NCBI GenBank assembly: GCA_040753795.1
Contig: JBFMDX010000008.1
Location: forward strand, 1 to 64,000
Length of the DNA: 64,000 bases
DNA from: Thermodesulfobacteriota bacterium
Lineage (GTDB): Bacteria; Desulfobacterota; Desulfobacteria; Desulfobacterales; Desulfosudaceae
Reading direction: 5' to 3'
Shown: positions 26,979-34,471 of the stretch, piece after piece
Numbering within the stretch: the stretch's first letter is position 1
Layout: every line of letters starts with the position of its first letter
Notes under the pieces: model-generated
Seen by the model: the letters and a program-made list of their open reading frames with translations, nothing else
Database searches by the model: none
What the model was told of the DNA's origin: nothing
Translations under genes and position numbers: made by a program

Positions 26979-27668
26979 CTACCCGCTTTCGCCTTCCCGG
27001 ATAATTTTCGCATAAGAAGAATCCGGGTAATCTTTGAGAAGGCGGCTGAACATGGCCTGACTGTTTTCTTTATCCCCTTTCAACGCGTACAGACGGCCCA
27101 GATGAAACAGGGGTTCATCCTTGATCATGGCCTCGGGGTCATCCAGAATCTGTTGAAAGCAGGTTATCGCCTGGTCATATTCGCTCCTGGCCTCATGGGC
27201 GTATCCCAGGCCGTTTAAGGCCAGTGCCCGCAGAAAGGCGTTGCCTTTGAAGTCGGATAATGCCTCCCGGTAAGCGGTAATGGCCTTTTCATAGTCGCCG
27301 GCCTGATAGACGGCCTCGGCGTATTTCAAGCCGGCAACTTTTCCGGCATACGTGCGGCCGTATTCTTCGTTGAGCTGTCGATACGCTTCCATGGCCTTGT
27401 TCTGTTTGTCGGCATCGGCGGTGGTTTTATCAAGGGCAGCCGGGCTGATACCGGCCAGGCGGTCAAAGGCGACTTTTTCGGTCCTGGCGAAATAATAAGC
27501 CCCCCCCACGATGATCATCACCGCGGCCAGAAAGGCACCGGCCGAAATCAATATCTGCCGTCTATGAAGAGAAACCCATACGGTCGCGCGCTGCAGAAAG
27601 CTCAAGACCACATCCGGTTCTTCCAGCTCCCGTTTTCTGGCCAGCGATACCCTGTTCATTTTTGCCAT
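26979..27668 (-). CDS. membrane-anchored TPR protein, YfgM-like
   Basis: About 229 residues. A cytoplasmic N-terminus (about 35 residues) is followed by one membrane helix (RRQILISAGAFLAAVMIIVG) and an outward TPR domain; helix pairs can be seen from about residue 90 to the end, including ALNGLGYAHEARSEYDQAIT and LYALKGDKENSQAMFSRLL. This layout matches YfgM, which works with SecYEG and periplasmic chaperones. Start at 27668 has AGGAG upstream; its ATG follows the PfkB stop by 5 bases, so both belong to one transcript. It ends tail to tail with the glycosyltransferase gene. Confidence 0.8.
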   Translation of the reverse strand: MAKMNRVSLARKRELEEPDVVLSFLQRATVWVSLHRRQILISAGAFLAAVMIIVGGAYYFARTEKVAFDRLAGISPAALDKTTADADKQNKAMEAYRQLNEEYGRTYAGKVAGLKYAEAVYQAGDYEKAITAYREALSDFKGNAFLRALALNGLGYAHEARSEYDQAITCFQQILDDPEAMIKDEPLFHLGRLYALKGDKENSQAMFSRLLKDYPDSSYAKIIREGESG

Positions 27669-27673
27669 ATGCC

Positions 27674-28669
27674 TTACTCCTCGCTCAAAGATGCTATCAG
27701 TGCTCTGATCCGCTCCCAGCCGGCATCGGGAATCTTCGCTCCCACCACCTGGCACACCTCATACCCGCAGGCCGATCCCACGGTGCCGCTTTTATCCACC
27801 GGATATCCGTTAACCAGGCCGAAGAGAAAACCGGCCGCCCACAGATCTCCGGCGCCGGTGGTATCAACCGGCGGCCGGTGGGTATGGGCGTCGATCCGGA
27901 AGATCTGACTGTTATAGCTGATGCGACTGCCCCTTTCCCCCAGTTTCAGGGCCGCCAGGGGAGCCCGGTCCAGCAGGTGGGCCATTACCTTCTGTTCATC
28001 ACGGTGTCCGCAAAACGCCTCCGCCTCGTCTTCGTTGGCGATCAGAATATCCACGTAGTCCCGGATGATGTCGTTCAGCAGCCCCTTGGAGGCATGCACC
28101 ACTTCAAAGCTGGCCAGGTCCAGGGAAACGCGGGCACCGGCTTTTTTGGCCGCCTGAACCGTGGCCATGACCAGGTCGGGGTTGAACAGCATGTATCCTT
28201 CCAGCACCAGGACGGCGGTGTCCGTGAACAGCTCCGGGGTGATAACCGCCGGGTCCAGCTCGGTGGAAGCACCCAGGTAGGTGAACATGGTCCGCTGGGC
28301 GTCGGGGGTGATGACCGACAGCACCCGGCCGGTGGGTGAAGAGGAAGTAAACAGCAGGGGATCCACGGCGCTCTTTCTCAAATCCTCTGCAAAGATCTGC
28401 CCGAATTCGTCATTGCCGAGCTTGCCGATGAACGAGGCGGACCCACCCAGCCTGCCCACGCCGATGACCGTATTGCAGGATGACCCGCCGGAAACCACCC
28501 GCGGCGCCTGTTTGGCCGAACTGGCCACATTATGGATAAAATGAGGATCGACCAGGGTCATCCCACCCTTTTCAGCGCCCAGGGCCGCCACAAAGGCGTC
28601 CTCCTCGTGCAGCAGCAGATCCACCAGGGCCGACCCGATGCCGACTATTTTTTTTCTTCCGTCAAACAT
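27674..28669 (-). CDS. PfkB-family sugar/nucleoside kinase (adenosine kinase-like)
   Basis: A 331-residue kinase. The N-terminal PfkB signature GGSSCNTVIGVGRLGG and the C-terminal DTTGAGDLWAAGFLFG are clear; the Asp of GAGD is the catalytic base, and the anion hole is formed by the Gly-Ala-Gly turn. Family members phosphorylate adenosine, ribose, fructose or similar substrates. The N-terminus (GIGSALVDLLLHEED) looks like the adenosine kinase-like clade often found in Desulfobacterota, but the substrate is not proven. It lies about 60 bases after serA and 5 before the TPR gene. AAAAGG precedes the ATG. Confidence 0.88.
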   Translation of the reverse strand: MFDGRKKIVGIGSALVDLLLHEEDAFVAALGAEKGGMTLVDPHFIHNVASSAKQAPRVVSGGSSCNTVIGVGRLGGSASFIGKLGNDEFGQIFAEDLRKSAVDPLLFTSSSPTGRVLSVITPDAQRTMFTYLGASTELDPAVITPELFTDTAVLVLEGYMLFNPDLVMATVQAAKKAGARVSLDLASFEVVHASKGLLNDIIRDYVDILIANEDEAEAFCGHRDEQKVMAHLLDRAPLAALKLGERGSRISYNSQIFRIDAHTHRPPVDTTGAGDLWAAGFLFGLVNGYPVDKSGTVGSACGYEVCQVVGAKIPDAGWERIRALIASLSEE

Positions 28670-28732
28670 GGCCTTTTATCCCGCCATTGGTTCGTTGTCC
28701 GTCACGGTCTGAAGGACCAGGCATCATTCCGT

Positions 28733-30328
28733 TTAAAACAGGACCGGCGTCACGGACATGACGCTATCCTGTTTTCTCAGCTTGTCCACAACCGCGTCCG
28801 GCATGGCCTCCCCGGTTCTGACCAGGATCAGGCTGGTATCCGCGGGTTCCTCTTTCTGGCCGATGGTCATGCCGGCAATACGGATACCGGCCTCTCCCAG
28901 CAGCGTTCCAACCCGGCCGATATCGCCGGGCTTGTTGGCCGTCAGGATCATCAGCACGGCGCCGACGGGAGCCAGATCCATCCGGAAATCGTTGACGCGC
29001 ACGATCCGGGGCTGTGTTTTCCCGAAGACGGTGCCGGCCACGGTCTGGTCTCCCTCGGTGGTGGTGACCCGGACGGTCATCAGATTGATAAAGTCGCAAG
29101 GCTCGGCGCTGGCGCTCTCCGATACCCGGATGCCCATTTCCTGGGCGATGGCCGGCGCGTTGACGGCATTGACCGTGTCCGTGACCAGGGGATCCAGCAG
29201 GCCGTTCAGCAGAGAGGTGGTGACCGGTTCCATCTGCAGACCGGAAAAGTCGCCGCTGTATTCAACGGTCACTTCCTTGAGTTTTCCATGAATGATCTGG
29301 GCCTGGAGACGGCCGACGCGTTCGGCCAGATCCAGGTAGGGCTTGAGCTTTTTCAGCCGCTCCCCGATAACGGACGGGGCGTTGACGGCGTTAATGATGG
29401 TCCCTTCCGTTAAAAAGGCGACAATCTGGTTGGCCACGTCCACGGCCACGTTGGTCTGGGCCTCCCGGGTGGACGCGCCCAGGTGGGGGGTGCAGATCAG
29501 GTTGTCAAAAGCCAGCAGCGGGGAATCACCCGGCGGTTCCACGGCGAACACGTCCAGGGCGGCGCCGCCGACCTTGCCGGATTTAAGGGCCTCGCACAGA
29601 TCGTTTTCGTCAATGACCCCGCCGCGGGCGCAATTGATGATCATGACCCCGTCCTTCATACGGGCAAAAGCGTCCTGGTTGAGCATGCCCACGGTTTTTT
29701 TGATTTTGGGGACATGCACCGTAATATAATCCGCCTGCTCGTACAGCTCCTCCAGGGAGACGCTGACAAAGCCGCCCTGTTCGATCCGTTCGGGATTGAC
29801 GTTGGGGTCGTAGACAATCACTTTCATCTTCAGGCCCCGGGCCCGGTCGGCCACGATGGAGCCGATCTTGCCGAAGCCCAGAAGTCCCAGGGTTTTGCCC
29901 ATGAGTTCCCGGCCCTCGAGTTTTTTCTTTTCCCATTTTCCGGCCCGCAGGGAGGCCGTGGCCTGGGGGATCTTGCGCGACAGGGCCATCATCATGGCAA
30001 TGGCATGCTCGGCGGTGGTGATGGTGTTGCCCGTGGGCGTGTTCATGACCACCACGCCTCTCTGGGTGGCGGCGGGAATATCCACGTTGTCCAGCCCGAT
30101 GCCGGCCCGGCCGACCACTTTCAGATTTTTGGCGGCGGCCAACAGATTGGCGGTCACCTTGGTGGCGCTCCGGATAACCAGCGCATGATAAGGAACAATC
30201 TCCTCCATCAGTTCTTCGGGCGTCAGATCGGTGTGGACATCCACTTGAATCCCCGGCGCGTTTTCAAATATCTTGATTCCGGCCTCACCCAGCTTGTCAC
30301 TGACCAGTACTTTCCAGGTTTTTTCCAT
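28733..30328 (-). CDS. serA: D-3-phosphoglycerate dehydrogenase
   Basis: A 531-residue enzyme of the long SerA type, catalysing NAD-dependent oxidation of 3-phosphoglycerate to phosphohydroxypyruvate, the first step to serine. Rossmann motif GLLGFGKIGSIVADRA (about residues 143-158), catalytic Arg in NCARGGVID, the Glu in the segment after it and the His in CTPHLGAST are all visible. After residue 320 come the intervening ASB domain and a C-terminal ACT domain, the usual serine-binding regulatory module. GGAGG lies before the ATG. It sits downstream of a DUF1015 gene on the same strand, a pairing also seen elsewhere in Desulfobacterota. Confidence 0.97.
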   Translation of the reverse strand: MEKTWKVLVSDKLGEAGIKIFENAPGIQVDVHTDLTPEELMEEIVPYHALVIRSATKVTANLLAAAKNLKVVGRAGIGLDNVDIPAATQRGVVVMNTPTGNTITTAEHAIAMMMALSRKIPQATASLRAGKWEKKKLEGRELMGKTLGLLGFGKIGSIVADRARGLKMKVIVYDPNVNPERIEQGGFVSVSLEELYEQADYITVHVPKIKKTVGMLNQDAFARMKDGVMIINCARGGVIDENDLCEALKSGKVGGAALDVFAVEPPGDSPLLAFDNLICTPHLGASTREAQTNVAVDVANQIVAFLTEGTIINAVNAPSVIGERLKKLKPYLDLAERVGRLQAQIIHGKLKEVTVEYSGDFSGLQMEPVTTSLLNGLLDPLVTDTVNAVNAPAIAQEMGIRVSESASAEPCDFINLMTVRVTTTEGDQTVAGTVFGKTQPRIVRVNDFRMDLAPVGAVLMILTANKPGDIGRVGTLLGEAGIRIAGMTIGQKEEPADTSLILVRTGEAMPDAVVDKLRKQDSVMSVTPVLF

Positions 30329-30396
30329 CGGGTTTTTCCTCCGGGCCGCTTCTTTCAGGCGCGTCAGCGGCCGCTTTTTTCATATGGTTTTTACCA

Positions 30397-31749
30397 TCAA
30401 TTATCTTCCGCTATCCGCCGCCTGGTCTGATCGCTGAACACCAGCCCGGTCAGGGTCTTGGGATAGTAGTAAGTCGATTTTCTCGGCATGATTTCTCCGC
30501 CGGCCGCCGCGGCCTGCACCTGTTCGCTCCGGGTCGGATTCAGGAGGAACGCCGCCCGGCACTTTCCGGACAAGGCCGATTCAACGGCCCGGTCAAACTG
30601 GCTGGTGTAAGCGATCGCCTCTTCTTCATCCAGTTCCGCCTGGCTGTATCCCAGCAGCGCCTTTAATATCAGCTGCGTCAGAACCGTCACATCCAGATCA
30701 CGAAGCACGGTTGGAATGGAGTCTCCAAAAACTTTTTCCATGGCCCCCGGCCGCAGGGTCAGCAGATAAAAGACCGGCCGGCCGTTGATGATCGCGCCGA
30801 AGGTGTTGTCCATGAACCCGGCCCGCAGCCGGTCCCTGAATTGCCTTTCCGCCTCTTTTCGTCCGGCCGGATCAAACGGGATTTCCCGGATATCAAAATA
30901 TCCGGCCGCCCGGCTGACCAGTTCCTCGATTCGGCCCGGATCGGCTGTAAGCAGCAGGCGATGGCTGGGCAATATGACCAGACCGGGGTCCGAGATGCTG
31001 CTTAAACTCATCATGACATAATTGGCGGCATGGTTTTCCGAAAAATTCGGATCGTTTTCCGCCACCCAGGCGCGGTAGTTCAAGGCGGTTTCGTAGCGGT
31101 GGTGTCCGTCGGCGATATAAAGGCGCCTTTCTTTTAAGGCCGCCGTTACCCGGCCGGTCACCCGGCTGTCGGTAATCCGCCACAGCCGATGCCGCTCGCC
31201 GGCGTCATCCACCAGGTCGATATCCGGCGGCCGGTTACCCACCGATTCGGTCAATGTGCCGGCAACCACCTGTTCCGGGTCCGTGTAAAGAGAGAAAATC
31301 TGGCAGAAATTGGCGCCGGTTGCCTTGGACAGATTCAGCCGGTCGGTTTTGACCTTGGAAGAGGTCCGTTCATGGGGAAGGATCACTTTGTTGGCAAACG
31401 GCTCCAGTCGAACATAGGCGATCAGCCCGTTCCGCAGAAAACGTCTGCCGTCAAGGGTAAACTCAACCGAGGTCAGGTACATGGCGGGGGCGTCATCGGT
31501 TACCAGCGTACCGTCGGCCATCCAGGACCGGAACCGGTCGGCCGCATTTTTGTAAAAGACGGAATTGTCGCCGGATCGCTCTCCGGGTTCACCCAGGACC
31601 AGCCGCACCACATTCCGGGGGTGCCGGCCGCAGAATTTGACCATTTCCTCTCCGGAAATCACATCATACGGTGGAGCCACCACCGAAGAGAAATCGGAGA
31701 TTCTTTCCTTATTATATAATATTCCCTTAAAGGGGATGACCAGGGCCAT
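30397..31749 (-). CDS. DUF1015 family protein
   Basis: A 450-residue soluble protein. The opening (MALVIPFKGILYNKERISDF, then SVVAPPYDVIS) and the motifs ILPHERTSSKVKTDR and YIADGHHRYETAL with its His cluster match DUF1015, a family often found beside serA. Its biochemical role is unknown; the GHHR motif and neighbourhood have led others to propose a link to serine metabolism, which cannot be tested here. It is about 70 bases upstream of serA and is likely the first gene of a DUF1015-serA-pfkB-TPR operon. AAAGGA lies before the ATG. Confidence 0.9.
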   Translation of the reverse strand: MALVIPFKGILYNKERISDFSSVVAPPYDVISGEEMVKFCGRHPRNVVRLVLGEPGERSGDNSVFYKNAADRFRSWMADGTLVTDDAPAMYLTSVEFTLDGRRFLRNGLIAYVRLEPFANKVILPHERTSSKVKTDRLNLSKATGANFCQIFSLYTDPEQVVAGTLTESVGNRPPDIDLVDDAGERHRLWRITDSRVTGRVTAALKERRLYIADGHHRYETALNYRAWVAENDPNFSENHAANYVMMSLSSISDPGLVILPSHRLLLTADPGRIEELVSRAAGYFDIREIPFDPAGRKEAERQFRDRLRAGFMDNTFGAIINGRPVFYLLTLRPGAMEKVFGDSIPTVLRDLDVTVLTQLILKALLGYSQAELDEEEAIAYTSQFDRAVESALSGKCRAAFLLNPTRSEQVQAAAAGGEIMPRKSTYYYPKTLTGLVFSDQTRRRIAEDN

Positions 31750-31905
31750 GGGAATCCTTTACAATTCTATGAATTTATTAAATCAAAAAACACGTTCTTA
31801 AAAAATAAAGACCATGCCCGATTTGCCGGAAAAACGTTGCGATTTTTCTAACATAAAGGTTTTACTATTGCAATAAGTAAGACCCCAATATTTTTACCTT
31901 CGCCC

Positions 31906-31985
31906 CCTCGACCCTTACCCTTTTTTCCCCTGTACCCTGCACCTTGAACCTTACGCCTTAAACCTTGTATGCCTTAACCCTTCCG
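31906..31985. repeat. degenerate CCTTRAA-type tract upstream of panC
   Basis: About 80 bases made of loosely repeated 6-8 base units of the type CCTTAAC, CCTTGAA and CCTTGTA, with strong C/T strand bias. It resembles the GTTAAGG tracts after panC (33038-33063) and before the FecR gene (33634-33668). No gene is seen between 31750 and 32113. Confidence 0.5.
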
Positions 31986-31988
31986 TTT

Positions 31989-32017
31989 TTGACAAGCCCG
32001 CCGACCCTGACTATAAT
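31989..32017 (+). promoter_or_regulatory. consensus sigma-70 promoter for panC
   Basis: TTGACA at 31989-31994 and TATAAT at 32012-32017 separated by exactly 17 bases: a perfect match to the housekeeping consensus. Predicted transcription start about 32024, so the panC leader would be about 90 bases if translation begins at 32114. It lies just after a pyrimidine-rich repeat tract. Confidence 0.8.
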
Positions 32018-32113
32018 CAATCCAGATTCCCACGATTGCCGGCGGTGTCCGGCCCGTGTTTTCAATTAACTTCAAAATCAATCACTTGGTGTTCAGCCAG
32101 GGAGGAGGAGGCC

Positions 32114-32956
32114 ATCGACATCATCACCACTCCGGAAGAAATGCAGCAACGCGCCGACCAACTGAGGCGCTCGGGGAAAACCATCGCTTTCGTACCCACC
32201 ATGGGCTGTCTTCATGACGGCCATATGTCCCTGCTCCGGCTGGCAAAAGAGCGCGGGGACCATACCGTGCTCAGCATCTTCGTCAACCCGACCCAGTTCG
32301 GACCGAACGAGGATTTTGCCAGCTACCCCCGGCAGTTTGAACAAGACGCCAGGGCCGCGGAAAACGAAGGAACCGACACCATTTTCGCGCCGGAAAAAGC
32401 AGGCCTCTACGAGAGCGGTTTTGAAACCTATGTTTCCCTGGAGCAACTGCCCAACCACCTCTGCGGCCTTTCCCGCCCCCACCATTTCCGGGGCGTGGCC
32501 ACGGTCGTTTCCAAGCTGTTTAACATCGTCAAGCCCCATGTAGCCATCTTCGGCCAGAAGGACTATCAACAACTGGCCATCATCCGGCGCATGACCATCG
32601 ACCTGAATTTCGACATCCGCATCATCGGCGCGCCCATCATCCGGGAAAAGGACGGACTGGCCATGAGTTCGCGCAACATCTACCTGACGGAAGCCCAGCG
32701 GCCGTCGGCCCTGTCGCTTTACCAGTCCCTGCTGCTGGCCGCGGGAATGATCCAGGAAGGGGAGACCGACGCCGCCCGCATCATCGAAGCGGTCCGCCGC
32801 CACATCGCCTCCTTTCCGGAAACCGAGATCGATTACGTGACCCTGTGTGATCCCGACCGGCTCACCGACGTTGACGACATCTCCGGCCCGGTCCTTCTGG
32901 CCCTGGCCGTGCGCGTGGGCGGCAAGACGCGGTTGATTGATAATATGGTTATTTAG
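32114..32956 (+). CDS. panC: pantoate--beta-alanine ligase with apparent ATC start
   Basis: About 280 residues. PanC joins pantoate and beta-alanine with ATP to give pantothenate. Visible: PTMGCLHDGHMSLL (HIGH-type motif), FGQKDYQQLAIIRRM, the GLAMSSRNIYL loop (KMSKS-like). Family members start right before the IITTPEEMQQ-type opening. Here that position is ATC, with a GGAGGAGGAGG just upstream, and no in-frame ATG lies nearby until 32141, which would cut into the first strand. TTG at 32036 and GTG at 32045 are in frame but lie within about 20 bases of the predicted transcript start with no ribosome site. ATC as start is therefore the best reading; a base change or sequencing error from ATG is the alternative. 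Confidence 0.9.
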   Translation: MDIITTPEEMQQRADQLRRSGKTIAFVPTMGCLHDGHMSLLRLAKERGDHTVLSIFVNPTQFGPNEDFASYPRQFEQDARAAENEGTDTIFAPEKAGLYESGFETYVSLEQLPNHLCGLSRPHHFRGVATVVSKLFNIVKPHVAIFGQKDYQQLAIIRRMTIDLNFDIRIIGAPIIREKDGLAMSSRNIYLTEAQRPSALSLYQSLLLAAGMIQEGETDAARIIEAVRRHIASFPETEIDYVTLCDPDRLTDVDDISGPVLLALAVRVGGKTRLIDNMVI

Positions 32957-32971
32957 GGGCAGGGGGGGACG

Positions 32972-33019
32972 AAGTGATTAAGTGGTTAAGTGGTTAAGTG
33001 ATTAAGTGGTTAAGTAATG
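32972..33019 (+). repeat. left array of 8-bp units AAGTGRTT
   Basis: Five consecutive 8-base units at 32972-33011 (AAGTGATT, AAGTGGTT, AAGTGGTT, AAGTGATT, AAGTGGTT) and a degenerate sixth. The same unit recurs in inverted orientation at 33699-33745, so the pair brackets about 730 bases holding an AT-rich gene and an attC-like site. Confidence 0.85.
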
Positions 33020-33037
33020 GAAGGCTTCGGCCTTTCA
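33018..33037 (+). terminator. stem-loop with TTCG loop after panC
   Basis: TGGAAGGC and GCCTTTCA pair as an 8-base stem (one G-T) around a TTCG tetraloop, a very stable RNA hairpin. No T-run follows, so it may be a processing or stability element rather than an intrinsic terminator. Confidence 0.35.
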
Positions 33038-33063
33038 GGGTTAAGGTGTTAAGGTTAGGGGGG
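33038..33063 (+). repeat. telomere-like GTTAAGG/TTAGGG tract
   Basis: A short run of GGGTTAAGG, TGTTAAGG and TTAGGGGGG with strong purine/T bias. Its reverse complement resembles the CCCTAACACC tract at 33634-33668, extending the inverted symmetry of this region beyond the 8-bp arrays. Confidence 0.45.
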
Positions 33064-33122
33064 AGGAGAAGGGTTCGAAGGGCCGAGGGGACCTTCAACC
33101 GTATTGCATCATAATTATAATG

Positions 33123-33615
33123 TTAAATGCCAATTCAATGAACTTATGAACCTCGAAGCCAAAAAATCTTTTCCAGTTTTTGCGACCATATCGAGTATAC
33201 CAGTGCTATTGGGGCTTATTTGGTTTGCATTAATTATGAGTGAATTGATTTTGGGGCCACCCGAAGGAGTTGAAGACGAAGGCGCACCATTTGTATATAT
33301 TTTTTGGCTTGCGGTACAGTTTTTACTGTCTATTACGGCAACACTATTGTTGAATCGCAGCAGTTCACGAAAAGAAAATTATAAAAAATTGCGAATAGCT
33401 TTATTGTCTTTTGGTTGGCTGCCTATTTTCGTATTTGTATTATTATTTTTGGTTGCGGTTGCAATTTAATAAAATAGCTCGTTTTTCTATTGACATTTAA
33501 CAAAGAAGCTCAAGTGGACCGCCAGGGCACTCGGGTTTTGATAAGTCGGGGGAAATGAACAAACTGAATCTTTACTCAAGTCGGTAGAAGCCCTGGCTGC
33601 CATTTGCTTCAGACG
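33123..33615 (+). mobile_element. probable single integron gene cassette (about 493 bp)
   Basis: The left edge is GTTAAAT at 33122-33128 (matches GTTRRRY, cut after G). The right end is an attC-like palindrome that starts with ATTTAAC (matches RYYYAAC), the exact complement of the left-edge motif, as expected when a circular cassette closes. Within are one small AT-rich gene and a short spacer before the attC, the normal cassette layout. No integrase gene is in the window, so this would be an isolated cassette inserted at a secondary site. Recognised from motif geometry, not from a database match. Confidence 0.6.
33146..33469 (+). CDS. small AT-rich membrane protein in a cassette-like segment
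   Basis: A 107-residue protein with three hydrophobic helices (about residues 8-30, 44-64 and 80-104) and short polar loops, ending VAVAI. No family recognised. The gene is far more AT-rich than its neighbours, a sign of transfer. ATG at 33146 follows a weak ribosome site; a TTG at 33104 would lie outside the proposed cassette and is less likely. The stop is 25 bases before the attC-like element, as in integron cassettes, where the gene is usually promoterless; no strong promoter is seen here. Function unknown. Confidence 0.6.
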   Translation: MNLEAKKSFPVFATISSIPVLLGLIWFALIMSELILGPPEGVEDEGAPFVYIFWLAVQFLLSITATLLLNRSSSRKENYKKLRIALLSFGWLPIFVFVLLFLVAVAI

Positions 33616-33621
33616 TTCACT
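33495..33621 (+). other. attC-like recombination site
   Basis: R'' box ATTTAAC at 33495-33501 and R' GTT at 33615-33617. The arms pair imperfectly: AAC with GTT, GAAGC with GCTTC, AAGTGG with CCATTT and an uninterrupted GCCAGGGC with GCCCTGGC, with unpaired bases between the blocks. Total about 120-127 bases, in the range of long attC sites such as those of vibrios. The right GTT is followed by CACT rather than RRRY, which fits an insertion at a secondary target. Confidence 0.6.
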
Positions 33622-33633
33622 CGACTCCTTGCT

Positions 33634-33668
33634 CCCCCTAACACCCTAACACTTTAAAACTTTAACAC
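33634..33668 (+). repeat. telomere-like CCCTAACACC tract
   Basis: Repeated units CCCTAACA, CCCTAACACTTTAA and CTTTAACACCC. It is the rough inverted counterpart of the 33038-33063 tract. It lies between the attC-like site and the right 8-bp array. Confidence 0.45.
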
Positions 33669-33698
33669 CCTTTGAATGGCTGAACCCTTCCGCTTCAT

Positions 33699-33745
33699 AA
33701 CCACTTAACCACTTAATCACTTAACACTTAACCACTTCATCACTT
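33699..33745 (-). repeat. right, inverted array of 8-bp units (AAYCACTT on plus)
   Basis: Six units on the plus strand, AACCACTT, AACCACTT, AATCACTT, AACACTT, AACCACTT and CATCACTT, the reverse complement of the AAGTGRTT units at 32972. The array runs into the last codons of the FecR-domain gene (stop at 33740). Confidence 0.85.
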
Positions 33746-34471
33746 CCCCCCCCCATCCCTTTCCCGGTTCCACTTGACCCATTCAGTCAGGTCCTCATCG
33801 TAGGAAAAGGCGAAAGGCGCGGCGGCGGAGCCGTCGGTATGGATGGCCATCTCCTGGCCCGGCTCCAGAATACGGGCAGAGTCCAGGGAATCGGCGGTCT
33901 GGTCGCTGTCGAGGGACGCTGAACCCGGTGCCGGTGAAGAGGTGCTTTTCACTTCCACGGCGCCGTCATATACCTTGATCACGGCCGCCTGGTCGTCGTT
34001 GACGTTCATGCGGAAAACAGCCCCCCGTCCGGAGACAACGGTCGTCCGGGTGGAAACATCAAAGCGGTCTTCAACGGAAGGGGACTTGGCAACCGAGGCC
34101 CACAGCTTGCCCATGATGATGCCGATGTCAACAAACCGGAGGCCGGTCGAAGGATCAAGGGACAGGGATGTGATCACGGCAACCGAACCGGCGTCAAGGC
34201 GGACCAGGCTGTCGTCCCCCAGGCGCAATTCTATTTTTGAACCATCGGCGACCCGTAACCGGTCTCCCTGTGCCAGGCGGTCGCCGGCCGCCAGGGCGCG
34301 GACCGGTTCCAGGCCAGGGGTTACGACAAAACAGCGCCCGACCAGGCAGGTGACTTCCGCTCCGACACCTTCATTTTCCCCATTTATCATTTCGACGCCG
34401 GCCGCGGCCGGGAGCGATGCCATCAGGACAAGCCCTACAAAAAAAAAGACGCGCACAACAGAAATAGACAC
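33740..34471 (-). CDS. FecR-domain protein
   Basis: A 243-residue exported protein with a signal peptide (cleavage near the LPAAAGVEM segment, about residue 24). The FecR-type beta domain spans about 40-190: RLAQGDRLRVADGSKIELRL, a DDSLVRLDAGS strand, then a VSGRGAVFRMN strand. FecR domains sit in the periplasm or on surfaces as sensor or scaffold modules; no anti-sigma helix is attached here. GTG start directly abuts the SpoIID gene stop (TAG then GTG). The 3' end overlaps the inverted 8-bp repeat array by six bases. FecR plus CHASE2 cyclase is a known neighbourhood in several proteobacteria and suggests extracytoplasmic signalling. Confidence 0.85.
   Translation of the reverse strand: MSISVVRVFFFVGLVLMASLPAAAGVEMINGENEGVGAEVTCLVGRCFVVTPGLEPVRALAAGDRLAQGDRLRVADGSKIELRLGDDSLVRLDAGSVAVITSLSLDPSTGLRFVDIGIIMGKLWASVAKSPSVEDRFDVSTRTTVVSGRGAVFRMNVNDDQAAVIKVYDGAVEVKSTSSPAPGSASLDSDQTADSLDSARILEPGQEMAIHTDGSAAAPFAFSYDEDLTEWVKWNRERDGGGK

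Noticed and set aside
33146-33469. Toxin of a toxin-antitoxin pair in the cassette-like segment
   Set aside because: Integron cassettes often carry such pairs, but only one gene is present and it has three membrane helices with no partner.
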